A DNA stretch of 64,000 bases. Origin: Kitasatospora aureofaciens (GTDB taxonomy: Bacteria; Actinomycetota; Actinomycetes; Streptomycetales; Streptomycetaceae). A program made the position numbers and the translations under genes. Under the pieces are notes generated by a model that saw nothing but the letters and a program-made list of their open reading frames with translations, was not told the DNA's origin and searched no databases. Positions 38,467 to 49,421 of the stretch are shown piece by piece. Numbering within the stretch: the first letter of the stretch is position 1; each line of letters begins with the position of its first letter. The stretch is from the NCBI RefSeq assembly GCF_001188955.3, contig NZ_JPRF03000038.1, positions 1 through 64,000 on the forward strand, given 5' to 3'.

Positions 38467-40139
38467 CGGCGACCACCGGCGTGATGACCACCGCCACTCC
38501 GCCCCCCGTCGCCCCCACCGGCCAGCACCACGGCCTGGCGGTCGTGCTGTTCGCCGTCGTCGTCCTGGTCACCCTCGGCATCACCCTCTGGGTCGGCCGC
38601 CAGGGCAACGCCGCCGAGGACTTCTACGCGGGCGGGCGCGGCTTCACCCCGCTGCAGAACGGCTTCGCCCTCTCTGGCGACTATCTCTCCGCCGCCTCCT
38701 TCCTCGGCGTCGCCGGGCTGATCGCCCTGTACGGCTACGACGGCGTGCTCTACAGCATCGGCTTCCTGGTCGCCTGGCTGGTCGTGCTGATGCTGGTCGC
38801 CGAACTCGTCCGCAACGCCGGCCGGTACACCCTCGCCGACGTGCTCGCGCTGCGGCTGCGCCGCCGCCGGGTGCGGGCGGCGGCCGGCGGCGCCAGCGTC
38901 GTGGTCACCCTGCTCTACCTGGTCGCCCAGATGGTCGGCGCGGGCTCGCTGGTCGCCCTGCTGCTCGGCACCGACAGCGCCCAGGCACGGACCTGGACCA
39001 TCATCGCGGTCGGCGCCCTGATGATCGTCTACGTCACGATCGGCGGCATGCGGGCCACCACCTGGATCCAGATCGTCAAGGCCTTCCTGCTGATCGCGGG
39101 CTCGTTGCTGCTCACCGTGCTGCTGGTGGTGCGCTTCCACGGCGACCTCTTCGAGCTGATGCGCCGGGCCGCCCAGCACAGCGGTTCCGGGCACCGCTAC
39201 CTCGAACCCGGGCTCAAGTACGGCGCGTCCTTCACCAGCCGGCTGGACTTCTTCAGCCTCGGCCTGGCCCTGGTGCTCGGCACGGCCGGCCTGCCGCACA
39301 TCCTGTCCCGCTTCTACACCGTGCCCACCGCCCGGGCCGCCCGCCGCTCCACGATGTGGGCGATCGGCCTGGTCGGCGGCTTCTACCTGATGGCCATCGC
39401 GCTCGGCCTGGGTGCCACCGCGCTGATCGGCTCGGCCGAGGTGCGGCACGCCAACGCGGCCGGGAACACCGCCGTCCCGCTGCTCGCCCTGGTGCTCGGC
39501 GGCGGCAACGGCAGCACCGGCGGGGTGGTGCTGTTCGCACTGATCTCGGCGATCGCCTTCGCCACCATCCTCGCCGTGGTCGCCGGGCTGACCCTGGCGT
39601 CCTCCGCGGCCTTCGCCCACGACATCTGGGCCGGCGCCTGGCGCGGCGGCCCGCGCCGACGCCGGGGGGGAGAGGTCGGCGAGAAGCCCAGCGAGCAGCA
39701 GGAGGTGGTGGTCGCGCGCTTCGCCGCCGCCGGGATCGGCGCGGCGGCGATCGTGATCAGCCTCTACGCCCAGCAGCTGAACGTCGCCTTCCTGGTCGGC
39801 CTGGCCTTCGCGGTGGCCGCCTCCGCGAACCTGCCGGTGCTGCTCTACAGCCTGTTCTGGTCGCGGTTCACCGTCCGCGGAGCGGTCTGGTCGGTGTACG
39901 GCGGACTGGTCCCGGCGATCGTGCTGGTGTTGTTCTCGCCGGTGGTCTCCGGCTCCAAGATGGCGCTGTTCCCCGGCGTCGACTTCCACTGGTTCCCGCT
40001 GGAGAACCCCGGCATCGTCTCCATCCCGCTCGGCTTCCTGGCCGGCTGGATCGGGACGCTCACCTCGCCCGAGCCCGCCGACGCGGACCGCTTCGCCGAG
40101 CTGGAGGTGCGCGCCCTCACCGGTGCGGGCGCGGCCTAG
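38463..40139 (+). CDS. Sodium:solute symporter (ActP-like, SSS family)
   Basis: A 558-residue transporter with about 13 helices. SSS signatures include AEDFYAGGRGFTPLQNGFALSGDYLSAASFLGVAGLIALYGYDG near the N-terminus, ALGTAGLPHILSRFYTVP-type sequence (GTAGLPHILSRFYTVPTARAARRS), and AFATILAVVAGLTLASSAAFAHDIW. These match the acetate/short-chain monocarboxylate branch. It is coupled to the DUF485 gene. The CitA/CitB-type system encoded convergently next door may control it, but that is inference. Confidence 0.9.
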   Translation: MTATTGVMTTATPPPVAPTGQHHGLAVVLFAVVVLVTLGITLWVGRQGNAAEDFYAGGRGFTPLQNGFALSGDYLSAASFLGVAGLIALYGYDGVLYSIGFLVAWLVVLMLVAELVRNAGRYTLADVLALRLRRRRVRAAAGGASVVVTLLYLVAQMVGAGSLVALLLGTDSAQARTWTIIAVGALMIVYVTIGGMRATTWIQIVKAFLLIAGSLLLTVLLVVRFHGDLFELMRRAAQHSGSGHRYLEPGLKYGASFTSRLDFFSLGLALVLGTAGLPHILSRFYTVPTARAARRSTMWAIGLVGGFYLMAIALGLGATALIGSAEVRHANAAGNTAVPLLALVLGGGNGSTGGVVLFALISAIAFATILAVVAGLTLASSAAFAHDIWAGAWRGGPRRRRGGEVGEKPSEQQEVVVARFAAAGIGAAAIVISLYAQQLNVAFLVGLAFAVAASANLPVLLYSLFWSRFTVRGAVWSVYGGLVPAIVLVLFSPVVSGSKMALFPGVDFHWFPLENPGIVSIPLGFLAGWIGTLTSPEPADADRFAELEVRALTGAGAA

Positions 40140-40151
40140 CGGCCGTGTCCC

Positions 40152-40187
40152 GGGAACCCCGGCGGGCTTGGGGCCGCCGGGGTTCCC
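40152..40187. terminator. Bidirectional hairpin terminator
   Basis: Perfect 14-bp arms GGGAACCCCGGCGG (40152-40165) and complement (40174-40187) with an 8-base loop lie between the convergent symporter and response regulator. Confidence 0.85.
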
Positions 40188-40214
40188 CTGCGTCCGGGGC
40201 GGGTCGCAAACGCG

Positions 40215-40904
40215 CTACGCGCTCCTGGCGGCCAGCCCGTAGCGGTGCTCGGGGCGGCCGGTGTCGCCGTAGCGCAGGGTCAGCCGCAGCCGGCTGTCCC
40301 GTTCGAGCTGCTTGAGGTAGCGCTGGGCCGTCGAGCGGCTCAGGCCGGTGGCGTCGGCGACCTCCTGGGCGGACAGCGGCCGCCCGGCCCGCTGCAGCAC
40401 GCCCAGCACCAGGTCGGTGGTGGGCGCCGAGTGGCCCTTCGGCAGCGACCCGGCGGGCGCGCAGGCGCTGCGCAGGGTCGCGAACAGCCGGTCCACCTCG
40501 TCCTGGCCGGCCTCCCGGGCGGGCGTCGCCAGCGCGTGCCGCAGCTGGGCGTACGAGACCAGCTTGTCCCGCAGCCCGGCGAAGGTGAACGGCTTCACCA
40601 GGTACTGCAGCGCGCCGTGCTGCATCGCGGCGTGCACCGTGGAGACGTCCCGGGCGGCGGTCACCATCATGACGTCGCAGGCCACCTGATGTTCCCGCAG
40701 CCGGCGCACAAGGGCCAGACCGGTCTCGTCCGGCAGGTGGTGGTCGAGCAGCAGCAGGTCGACGGGACAGCGCTCCAGCGCGGCCAGCGCCTCCCCGGCC
40801 GAGTGGGCGGTGCCGGTGACCCGGAAGCCCGGCACCCTGGCCACGTACGCGGCGTGCACGTCCGCGACCCGGAAGTCGTCGTCCACCACGAGTACGTCGA
40901 TCAT
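40215..40904 (-). CDS. CitB/DcuR-family response regulator
   Basis: A 229-residue regulator. The receiver has VLVVDDDFRVADVHAAYV, the phospho-Asp in LLLLDHHLPDETGLALVRRL, and Lys in YLVKPFTF. The C-terminal helix-turn-helix reads PLSAQEVADATGLSRSTAQRYLKQLERD, typical of regulators of citrate or C4-dicarboxylate use. The ATG at 40904 overlaps the kinase stop (ATGA). Together with the kinase it probably senses an organic acid and may control the neighbouring symporter. Confidence 0.9.
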   Translation of the reverse strand: MIDVLVVDDDFRVADVHAAYVARVPGFRVTGTAHSAGEALAALERCPVDLLLLDHHLPDETGLALVRRLREHQVACDVMMVTAARDVSTVHAAMQHGALQYLVKPFTFAGLRDKLVSYAQLRHALATPAREAGQDEVDRLFATLRSACAPAGSLPKGHSAPTTDLVLGVLQRAGRPLSAQEVADATGLSRSTAQRYLKQLERDSRLRLTLRYGDTGRPEHRYGLAARSA

Positions 40905-42496
40905 CACGCCTCCACGAGCTGAGCGGTGAGCAGGGCCTCGGGCAGCTCGACGGTGAACCGGGCGCCGCCGAGCGGGCCGGTGTCGAGCACGATCCGGCCG
41001 CCGGTCCGTTCGACCAGCCGCCGCACCATCGCCAGGCCCAGCCCGCGCGGACGGTGCGCGGGCGCGTCCTTGCTGGTCCACCCCTCCTCGAAGACCTGCT
41101 CGCGCAACTCCTCCGGTACCCCCGGGCCGCTGTCCGCGACCTGCAGCAGCAGGGTTGCGCCGGCCGCCGCCAGCGTCACCTCCAGCCGCCCGCCTCCGCC
41201 CGGTGCCAGCGCGTCCACCGCGTTGTCGATCAGGTTGCCGAGCACCGTCACCAGCGCCCGGGCGTCCACCACCGCGTCCGGCAGGTGCGCCGCCGGGGCC
41301 AGCACCAGCCGCACCCCGCGCTCGCCGGCCACCGCCGTCTTGCCCGCCAGCAGAGCCGCCACGTGCGGGTCCTGCACCTGCTCGGCGATCCGGGCGGCGA
41401 CCACGGCGTGCGAGCCGGACTGCGCCGAGATGAAGGCCACCGCCTGTTCGTGGCGGCCGAGTTCGAGCAGGCCGAGCAGGGTGTGCATTCGGTTGGCGTG
41501 CTCGTGGTCCTGGGCGCGCAGCGCCTCGGTCAGGCTGCGGGTGGTGTCCAGCTCGCGGACCAGCGACTCCAGTTCGGTGCGGTCGCGCAGTGTCACCACC
41601 GCGCCCTCCGTGGTGGCCATCCGGTTGACCACCAGCACCCGGTCGTCCCGTACGGCGGGCAGGTCGGCGCCGGTGATCCGCCCGGTCAGCACGTCGGTCA
41701 GCCGGCCCGGCGGCAGCACCTCGGCGATCGGCCGGCCGGTGCAGTCCCCGGGCAGGCCGAGCAGCCGGACGGCCTCGTCGTTGGCCAGCCGGATCCGGCC
41801 GCGCTCGTCCAGCGCCACCATGCCCTCGCGGATGCCGTGCAGCATCGCCTCGCGCTCGGCCAGCAGCGCGGAGATGTCGGCCAGCGCGATGTTGTGGGTG
41901 CGGCGCTTGAGCCGGCGGGCCAGGAGGAGGGTGGCGGCCGTCCCGGCGGCCAGGCCCGCGCCGGCGCACAGCAGGATGCCGGTGAGCATCTTCAGCAGTC
42001 GGCGGCGGATCGAGTCGTCGCTGATGCCGACCGACACCTCGCCGACGATCCGGCCGTCCGCCGTCCGCAGCGGCACCTTGCCGCGGGCGGTGCGGCCCAG
42101 GGTGCCCTGCTGGATCGCGGTGACGCTGCGGCCGCCCAGCGCCGGCTCGGGGTCGGTGCTGACCCGGTGGCCGATCCGGCCCGGGTCGGTGTGCGAGAGG
42201 CGGATGCCGTCCAGGTCGGTGACCACGACGAAGCTGGCGCCGGTGGCCAGCCGGATCTGTTCGGCGTTGCGCTGCGCGGTGACGACGTCGCGGGTGTCGG
42301 CGGCCCGGGCGATCGTCTCGTCGGTGGCGGTGGCCTGGGCGATGGACAGCGCCCGCTGCATCGCGTCGTGGTCGAGTTCGCTGCTGACCGGGGCCAGGAA
42401 CAGCCCGGCGGTCACGGCGGCGACACCGAAGGTGACGACGGTCTGGCTCAGCAGGAGCTGGGCGAAGACCCGGCGGGGCCAGTGGGGGAGCTTCAT
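40904..42496 (-). CDS. CitA/DcuS-family sensor histidine kinase
   Basis: A 530-residue membrane kinase. Helix 1 is residues 12-36. An extracytoplasmic PDC/PAS sensor follows (about 37-170, with IRLATGASFVVVTDLDGIRLSHTDPGRIG, the typical CitA/DcuS ligand pocket region). Helix 2 is about 172-196, then a cytoplasmic PAS (ISALLAEREAMLHGIREGMVALDERGRI). The SpoB-type dimerisation helix EALRAQDHEHANRMHTLLGLLELG contains the phospho-His. The HATPase part has NLIDNAVDALAPGGGG and RGLGLAMVRRLVERTGG. ATG 42496 follows GGAGG. The ligand is probably a di- or tricarboxylate. Confidence 0.9.
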   Translation of the reverse strand: MKLPHWPRRVFAQLLLSQTVVTFGVAAVTAGLFLAPVSSELDHDAMQRALSIAQATATDETIARAADTRDVVTAQRNAEQIRLATGASFVVVTDLDGIRLSHTDPGRIGHRVSTDPEPALGGRSVTAIQQGTLGRTARGKVPLRTADGRIVGEVSVGISDDSIRRRLLKMLTGILLCAGAGLAAGTAATLLLARRLKRRTHNIALADISALLAEREAMLHGIREGMVALDERGRIRLANDEAVRLLGLPGDCTGRPIAEVLPPGRLTDVLTGRITGADLPAVRDDRVLVVNRMATTEGAVVTLRDRTELESLVRELDTTRSLTEALRAQDHEHANRMHTLLGLLELGRHEQAVAFISAQSGSHAVVAARIAEQVQDPHVAALLAGKTAVAGERGVRLVLAPAAHLPDAVVDARALVTVLGNLIDNAVDALAPGGGGRLEVTLAAAGATLLLQVADSGPGVPEELREQVFEEGWTSKDAPAHRPRGLGLAMVRRLVERTGGRIVLDTGPLGGARFTVELPEALLTAQLVEA

Positions 42497-42624
42497 CCGG
42501 GCCTCCTCTCGGGGTGGTGCGGGCGGGGGTACCAGGGGTCGGGACACCCTATGTTTCCGGCGTGTTTCTGTCAGCCCGCGTCCCCGCAGTTGTAGCGGAA
42601 GCAAAACGAGCAGAACACCCCTCA

Positions 42625-42653
42625 ACGCGGAGAAGTCGCACTACGCGGAGAAG
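42625..42653 (+). promoter_or_regulatory. Direct repeat ACGCGGAGAAG upstream of ABC operon
   Basis: Two perfect 11-bp copies (42625-42635 and 42643-42653), 18 bp apart, lie between the divergent kinase and the importer operon. Possible activator site. Confidence 0.4.
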
Positions 42654-42716
42654 GCTCCCGCCCGGGCCCGGCCCGCTCCTACCTTTCCGGGGCAAGCACT
42701 GACCCGGGAGGAACGA

Positions 42717-42800
42717 ATGCGCGAGCGAGCGCAGCGAGTGAACCACCGAGAGATGCCACTGGTGCGAAGCACCCGCCGAGCGAAGCGAGGTGGGGAATGA
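42717..42800 (+). CDS. 27-residue basic leader ORF upstream of ABC importer
   Basis: GGGAGGA (42706-42712) precedes ATG 42717. The 27-codon ORF encodes a very basic peptide (MRERAQRVNHREM..., eight Arg in total). Its TGA overlaps the ATG of the ATPase gene (ATGA at 42797-42800). The DNA contains GCGAGCGCAGCGAGTGAACC, a sequence I recall as recurrent in streptomycete genomes, and a related GCGAAGCGAGG. It could be a translational-coupling leader, or a dispersed repeat that happens to be open. Confidence 0.45.
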   Translation: MRERAQRVNHREMPLVRSTRRAKRGGE

Positions 42801-43618
42801 GCACCCCGGCGATCGAGCTGACCGGCGCGACGAAACGCTTCCGCACCCCCTCCGGGGCACTGCACACCGCCGTCCGCGATCTCGATCTGACCGTCGCCCA
42901 GGGCGAGTTCGTCGCCGTCGTCGGCCCCACCGGCTGCGGCAAGTCCACCACGCTGACCCTGGTCAGCGGTCTGGAGGAGCCCACCGAGGGCGAGGTCCGG
43001 GTGTACGGAGAGCCCGTGCGCGGGATCGACCCCCAGGTCGGGTTCGTCTTCCAGCAGGACGCCGTCTTCCCCTGGCGCACCGTGCTGTCCAACGTCATGG
43101 CAGGGCCGCGCTTCCGCGGCGTGCCGGCCGCCGAGGCGAAGGAACGGGCCAGGGACTGGCTGGGCCGGGTCGGCCTGGCCGCCTTCGAGGACCGCTACCC
43201 GCACCAGCTGTCCGGCGGCATGCGCAAGCGCGTCGCGCTCGCCCAGACCTTCGTCAACGACCCGGCCATCCTGCTGATGGACGAGCCGTTCTCGGCGCTG
43301 GACGTGCAGACCCGCGCCCTGATGTCCGACCAGTTGCTGGAGCTGTGGGCCGGCACGAGTTCTTCCGAGAACGCAGCCTCGGTCGTCTTCGTCACCCACG
43401 ACCTGGACGAGGCCATCGCGCTCGCCGACCGGGTCGTCGTGATGACGGCCGGGCCGGCCACCGTCAAGGAGATCTTCACCGTCGACCTGCCGCGACCGCG
43501 CACCGTGGAGGCCGTCCGGCTGGAACCGAGGTTCGTCGAGCTGTACCGCGAGATCTGGGCCTCGCTCGGCGAAGAGGTGCGCATCACCCGGGAGAGAGGA
43601 GCGGGTCGTGCCGCTTGA
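42797..43618 (+). CDS. ABC transporter ATP-binding protein (SsuB/TauB/NrtD-like)
   Basis: A 273-residue ATPase. Walker A is GPTGCGKSTTLTL, the Q-loop VGFVFQQDAVFPWRTVLSNVMAG, the signature LSGGMRKRVALAQ, Walker B ILLMDEPFSALD, and the switch His is in VVFVTHDLDEA. All catalytic residues are intact. The sequence belongs to the family that energises nitrate, sulfonate, taurine or pyrimidine-precursor import. It is first in a permease/binding-protein operon and is coupled to the small leader ORF. Confidence 0.92.
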   Translation: MSTPAIELTGATKRFRTPSGALHTAVRDLDLTVAQGEFVAVVGPTGCGKSTTLTLVSGLEEPTEGEVRVYGEPVRGIDPQVGFVFQQDAVFPWRTVLSNVMAGPRFRGVPAAEAKERARDWLGRVGLAAFEDRYPHQLSGGMRKRVALAQTFVNDPAILLMDEPFSALDVQTRALMSDQLLELWAGTSSSENAASVVFVTHDLDEAIALADRVVVMTAGPATVKEIFTVDLPRPRTVEAVRLEPRFVELYREIWASLGEEVRITRERGAGRAA

Positions 43619-44504
43619 GACCGCGTCCGAGACCGCCGCGTCCGAGACCGCCGCGACCGCGGCCGGGAAGCCCCCGGCCGCCGGCACGCGGACCGAGGCC
43701 CGTGAACGGGCCGCCCGCAACCGGAAGTTGACCGTCTACGCGGCTCGGGTCGGGGTGCTGGTCGCCTTCCTCGGACTGTGGGAGGTGGGCGCCCGGACCG
43801 AGGTCGTCGACCCGTTCAACTTCTCGCAGCCGTCCAGGATCTGGGACCAGATCTGGCAGTGGGTCACCCACGGCACCGCCCAGGGCTCGCTCGGCGAGCA
43901 GATCGGCTACACCCTGTACGAGGCCCTCAGCGGCTGGGTGATCGGCGTGGTCTGCGGTGTGCTGCTGGGCATCGCGCTCGGCCGGATCCGCTTCCTGGCC
44001 GAGGTGTTCGGGCCGTACATCAAGGTGCTCAACGCCATCCCGCGCATCGTGCTCGCCCCGATCTTCCTGATCTGGTTCGGCCTCGGCCCGGCCTCCAAGG
44101 TCGCCTCCGCGGTGGTGCTGGTGTTCTTCCCGGTGTTCTTCAACGCCTTCCAGGGCGCCCGCGAGGTCGACCGCAACCTGGTCGCCAACGCCCGCATCCT
44201 GGGCGCCGACAACCGCAGGGTCACCCTCCAGGTGGTCATCCCCGCCGCCACCACCTGGATCTTCACCAGCCTGCACGTCAGCTTCGGCTTCGCGCTGATC
44301 GGCGCGATCGTCGGCGAGTACATCGGCGCCACCAAGGGCCTGGGCCTGCTGGTCGCCGCCGCCCAGGGCACCTTCAACGCGGCCGGGGTGTACGCCGCCA
44401 TGACCATCCTCGCGGTCGTCGCCCTGGTCACCGAGGGGCTGCTGACCCTCGCCGAGAAGAAGCTGTTCCGCTGGAAGCCCGCCGACGCGGGCGACGGCCG
44501 CTGA
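43608..44504 (+). CDS. ABC transporter permease (SsuC/TauC-like)
   Basis: A 298-residue permease. After a disordered 35-residue start there are six helices. The EAA-type loop reads NARILGADNRRVTLQVVIPAATTWIFTSL, and a GEYIGATKGLG segment is typical of the SsuC/TauC group. GTG 43608 overlaps the ATPase gene by 11 bases and has GAGAGAGGA upstream. It works with the ATPase before it and the lipoprotein after it. Confidence 0.9.
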   Translation: MPLETASETAASETAATAAGKPPAAGTRTEARERAARNRKLTVYAARVGVLVAFLGLWEVGARTEVVDPFNFSQPSRIWDQIWQWVTHGTAQGSLGEQIGYTLYEALSGWVIGVVCGVLLGIALGRIRFLAEVFGPYIKVLNAIPRIVLAPIFLIWFGLGPASKVASAVVLVFFPVFFNAFQGAREVDRNLVANARILGADNRRVTLQVVIPAATTWIFTSLHVSFGFALIGAIVGEYIGATKGLGLLVAAAQGTFNAAGVYAAMTILAVVALVTEGLLTLAEKKLFRWKPADAGDGR

Positions 44505-44591
44505 ACGCCCTCCGGCCCGTACGGCCGCTGCCCCCGACCCGCCCGCAAGGCCACTGAACTCCCCCTGCCCGTAAGAAGAGAGGCTCCCCCC

Positions 44592-45653
44592 GTGATGCGC
44601 AGATCAGCCGTCGCCGCCCTCGCCGCCGTCCTGCTCCTCCCGCTCTCCGCCTGCGCCAACGACGCCGCCACCTCCGCCCACGGCGCCGCCGCCCCGGCCG
44701 GCAGGCAGGTCGACGGCCCCAAGGTCAAGATCATGGTCGGCGGCCTGGACAAGGTCATCTACCTGCCCGCGATGCTCACCCAGCGGCTCGGCTACTTCGC
44801 CGACGCCGGGGTCAACGTCGAGCTGCTGACCGAGCCGGCCGGCGTCAACGCCACCACCGCGCTGCTGGCGGGGGACGTCCAGGGCGCCGTCGGCTTCTAC
44901 GACCACACCATCGACCTGCAGGCCAAGGGCAAGCACGTCGAGTCCGTGGTGCAGTTCGCCCAGGCCCCCGGCGAGGTCGAACTGGTCTCCACCAAGCAGG
45001 CCGACGCCATCAAGTCCGGCGCCGAGTTCAAGGGCAGGAAGCTCGGCGTCACCAGCATCGGCTCCTCCACCGACTTCCTCACCAAGTACCTCGCGGTCAA
45101 GAACGGCGCCTCCGTCAGCGACTTCAGCCCGATCGCCGTCGGCGCGGGCCAGACCTTCGTCGCCGCCCTCCAGCAGGGCAGCATCGACGCCGGGATGACC
45201 ACCGACCCGACCGTCGCCAACGTCCTCGACAAGGGCCTCGGCAAGGTCCTCTACGACATGCGCACCCCCGAGGGCTCGCGCCAGGCGCTCGGCGGGCTGT
45301 ACCCGTCGTCCTCGCTGTACATGAGCACCGAGTGGGTGGAGAAGAACAAGGACACCACCCAGAAGCTCGCCAACGCCTTCGTGAAGACCCTCAAGTGGAT
45401 GTCCACCCACAGCCCGGAGGAGATCGCCGCGCAGATGCCCGCCGACTACGCCCAGGGCGGCCCCGCGCAGTACGCGGCGGCGATCAAGTCCACCCTGCCG
45501 ATGTTCACCACCGACGGGGTGATGCCCGCCGACGGGCCCAGGACCGTGCTCGCGGTGCTCGCCGCCTTCCACCCGGACGTCCAGGGCAAGGAGGGGACGA
45601 TCGACCTGTCCCGGACGTACACCACGGAGTTCGTCGGCAAGGCCACCGGCTGA
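44592..45653 (+). CDS. ABC transporter substrate-binding lipoprotein (SsuA/THI5-NMT1-like)
   Basis: A 353-residue lipoprotein. The signal peptide has lipobox LSAC (Cys near residue 21). The mature part is of the NMT1/THI5-SsuA type (VKIMVGGLDKVIYLPAMLTQRLGYFADAGVNVELLTEPAG ... DVQGAVGFYDHTIDLQAKGK). These proteins bind sulfonates, nitrate, or pyrimidine/thiamine precursors. No TPP riboswitch or sulfur genes are nearby, so the substrate is left open. GAGAGG precedes GTG 44592; ATG 44595 is equally possible. Four 10-bp repeats begin at the stop codon. Confidence 0.87.
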   Translation: MMRRSAVAALAAVLLLPLSACANDAATSAHGAAAPAGRQVDGPKVKIMVGGLDKVIYLPAMLTQRLGYFADAGVNVELLTEPAGVNATTALLAGDVQGAVGFYDHTIDLQAKGKHVESVVQFAQAPGEVELVSTKQADAIKSGAEFKGRKLGVTSIGSSTDFLTKYLAVKNGASVSDFSPIAVGAGQTFVAALQQGSIDAGMTTDPTVANVLDKGLGKVLYDMRTPEGSRQALGGLYPSSSLYMSTEWVEKNKDTTQKLANAFVKTLKWMSTHSPEEIAAQMPADYAQGGPAQYAAAIKSTLPMFTTDGVMPADGPRTVLAVLAAFHPDVQGKEGTIDLSRTYTTEFVGKATG

Positions 45654-45690
45654 TCCGGCCTGAGCGGACCTGATCGGGCCTGATCGGGCC
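45651..45690 (+). repeat. Four tandem 10-bp repeats, each beginning with TGA
   Basis: The units are TGATCCGGCC, TGAGCGGACC, TGATCGGGCC and TGATCGGGCC. The first TGA is the stop codon of the binding-protein gene. Because the period is ten, the TGAs fall in all three frames. Confidence 0.85.
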
Positions 45691-45701
45691 CGTCCGGCGT
45701 C

Positions 45702-45737
45702 GCGGTCCCGCGCTCACCCCCACGGGCGCGGGGCCGC
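45702..45737. terminator. Hairpin between convergent genes
   Basis: Arms GCGGTCCCGCGC (45702-45713) and GCGCGGGGCCGC (45726-45737) pair with one non-Watson-Crick position and reach the stop of the ferredoxin-like gene. Confidence 0.65.
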
Positions 45738-46639
45738 TACACGCCCCGGACCGACAGCACGTCCATCCGCGACGGCGTCCCCGCCGCCTTGCCGCAGCTC
45801 TCCGGACGCGGCGGCTCGCTCACCGTCTCGATCACGTCCACCTCCCAGGCCCGGCCGTCCCGGTGCACCACGCGCACCAGCCAGCGCCCCTCGCCGTCCG
45901 GCCGCTGCGCCACGGTCAGCGCGTCCGCCCCGGTCTCGCCGGTCGCCAGCCGCACCGCGTGCTCGGCCGCCTGCCCCGGGCGCTCCCAGCCCGAGCAGCC
46001 CCGCGACCACTCCGGCACCATGTGCCCGGCCGCGGTCGCCGCCAGCACGTCCTTGGCGCTCTCCGGCGTCAGCCGCCCGTACGCGTAGCCGTACGGCAGC
46101 ACCAGCATCGTGGGGGCGAAGCGGTGCCCGCCAAGGTGGGTCACCTCCCACACCTCGCTGTGCCCGGCCGCCGCCAGCTCCGCCGCGAGCGGCCGGCCCA
46201 GCAGCGCGCAGCAGCGGTCCCGGCGGCCGTTGGTGCACACCAGCGCCATCGGGCCGCCGACGTGCTCCGCGCCGAAACCCGTGTGGTCGCCGGCGCCCAG
46301 CGCCGCGAAGTCCAGCTCCAGCAGCTCCGCCGGGTCCACCACCTGTGCCCGGCGCACCCAGCCGCGGCCCGGCACCGTGTGTGCGACGACCACCCCGTGC
46401 CGCGTCGTCGGCGGGCAGTCCGCGTGCCGGCCCGGCCGCCGGATCAGCGCCACCCGCACGCCCGTACCGGCGGCGGCGGCCTCCAGGGCCCGCCCGGTCG
46501 CCCGGTCGAGGTGGCTCTCGCCCAGTGCCTTCGCGCCCCACGGGCCGTTCTGCTCCACCAGCAGCCAGGTGGTCGCCACCGCGGCGGTCGCGGCCAGCGG
46601 CTCCGCAAGTTCACACGAAACGGTCGTACAGGTGCTCAT
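45737..46639 (-). CDS. Sucrase/ferredoxin-like (Suc_Fer) thioredoxin-fold protein
   Basis: A 300-residue protein of the Suc_Fer-like family. It starts STCTTVSCELAEPLAATAAVATTWLLVEQNGPWG. The Cys-containing core LVCTNGRRDRCCALLGRPLA and THLGGHRFAPTMLVLPYGYAYGRL are typical and may hold an iron-sulfur cluster. Family members are linked to iron metabolism, possibly as reductases. The ATG is directly next to a probable DmdR1/IdeR iron box, so expression is probably iron-repressed and the mRNA leaderless or very short. It is convergent with the ABC operon. Confidence 0.85.
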   Translation of the reverse strand: MSTCTTVSCELAEPLAATAAVATTWLLVEQNGPWGAKALGESHLDRATGRALEAAAAGTGVRVALIRRPGRHADCPPTTRHGVVVAHTVPGRGWVRRAQVVDPAELLELDFAALGAGDHTGFGAEHVGGPMALVCTNGRRDRCCALLGRPLAAELAAAGHSEVWEVTHLGGHRFAPTMLVLPYGYAYGRLTPESAKDVLAATAAGHMVPEWSRGCSGWERPGQAAEHAVRLATGETGADALTVAQRPDGEGRWLVRVVHRDGRAWEVDVIETVSEPPRPESCGKAAGTPSRMDVLSVRGV

Positions 46640-46658
46640 CTAGGCAAGGCTACCCTCA
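46640..46658 (-). promoter_or_regulatory. Putative iron box (DmdR1/IdeR site)
   Basis: On the minus strand, TGAGGGTAGCCTTGCCTAG matches 13 of 19 positions of the iron-box consensus as I know it (TTAGGTTAGGCTAACCTAA). It lies immediately upstream of the Suc_Fer start codon. Confidence 0.65.
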
Positions 46659-46694
46659 GCGGTTCAGCCCGGCCCGGCCGCCTGCGAGGGGCCC

Positions 46695-46780
46695 GGACGC
46701 ACCGGAGCGGGCACCCCGGACGCACCCGGAGCGGGCACCCCGGAGGGAACCCCCGGACGCACCGGAGCGGGGCCTCCGAC
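46695..46780. repeat. Three degenerate copies of a 23-bp unit
   Basis: Units starting GGACGCACC(C)GGAGCGGG at 46695, 46718 and 46755 lie between the iron box and the parC terminator. Confidence 0.65.
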
Positions 46781-46786
46781 CACGCC

Positions 46787-46820
46787 GGAGGGCGGGGCGC
46801 CCACGAGCACCCCGCCCTCC
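46787..46820 (-). terminator. parC terminator
   Basis: Arms GGAGGGCGGGG (46787-46797) and CCCCGCCCTCC (46810-46820) lie 10 bp past the parC stop. Confidence 0.75.
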
Positions 46821-46830
46821 TGAACCCCGG

Positions 46831-49281
<2,451 letters not shown>

Positions 49282-49421
49282 CGCGGCGGGGCTCCCTTAC
49301 GTGTCACTGGCTGGGTCGTCGGCCGGTCGTCGGCCGCCGGTCAAATCCTCGGACGGACGTAGCCGTCCGCTTCGCCGTCCTGCCTCCGGGACCCGTCAAC
49401 CGGGCGCGGTCAACAGGGCGC

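Noticed and set aside
44592..45653. Thiamine-precursor transporter
   Set aside because: The fold is compatible, but no TPP riboswitch or thiamine genes are visible, so the substrate is left open.
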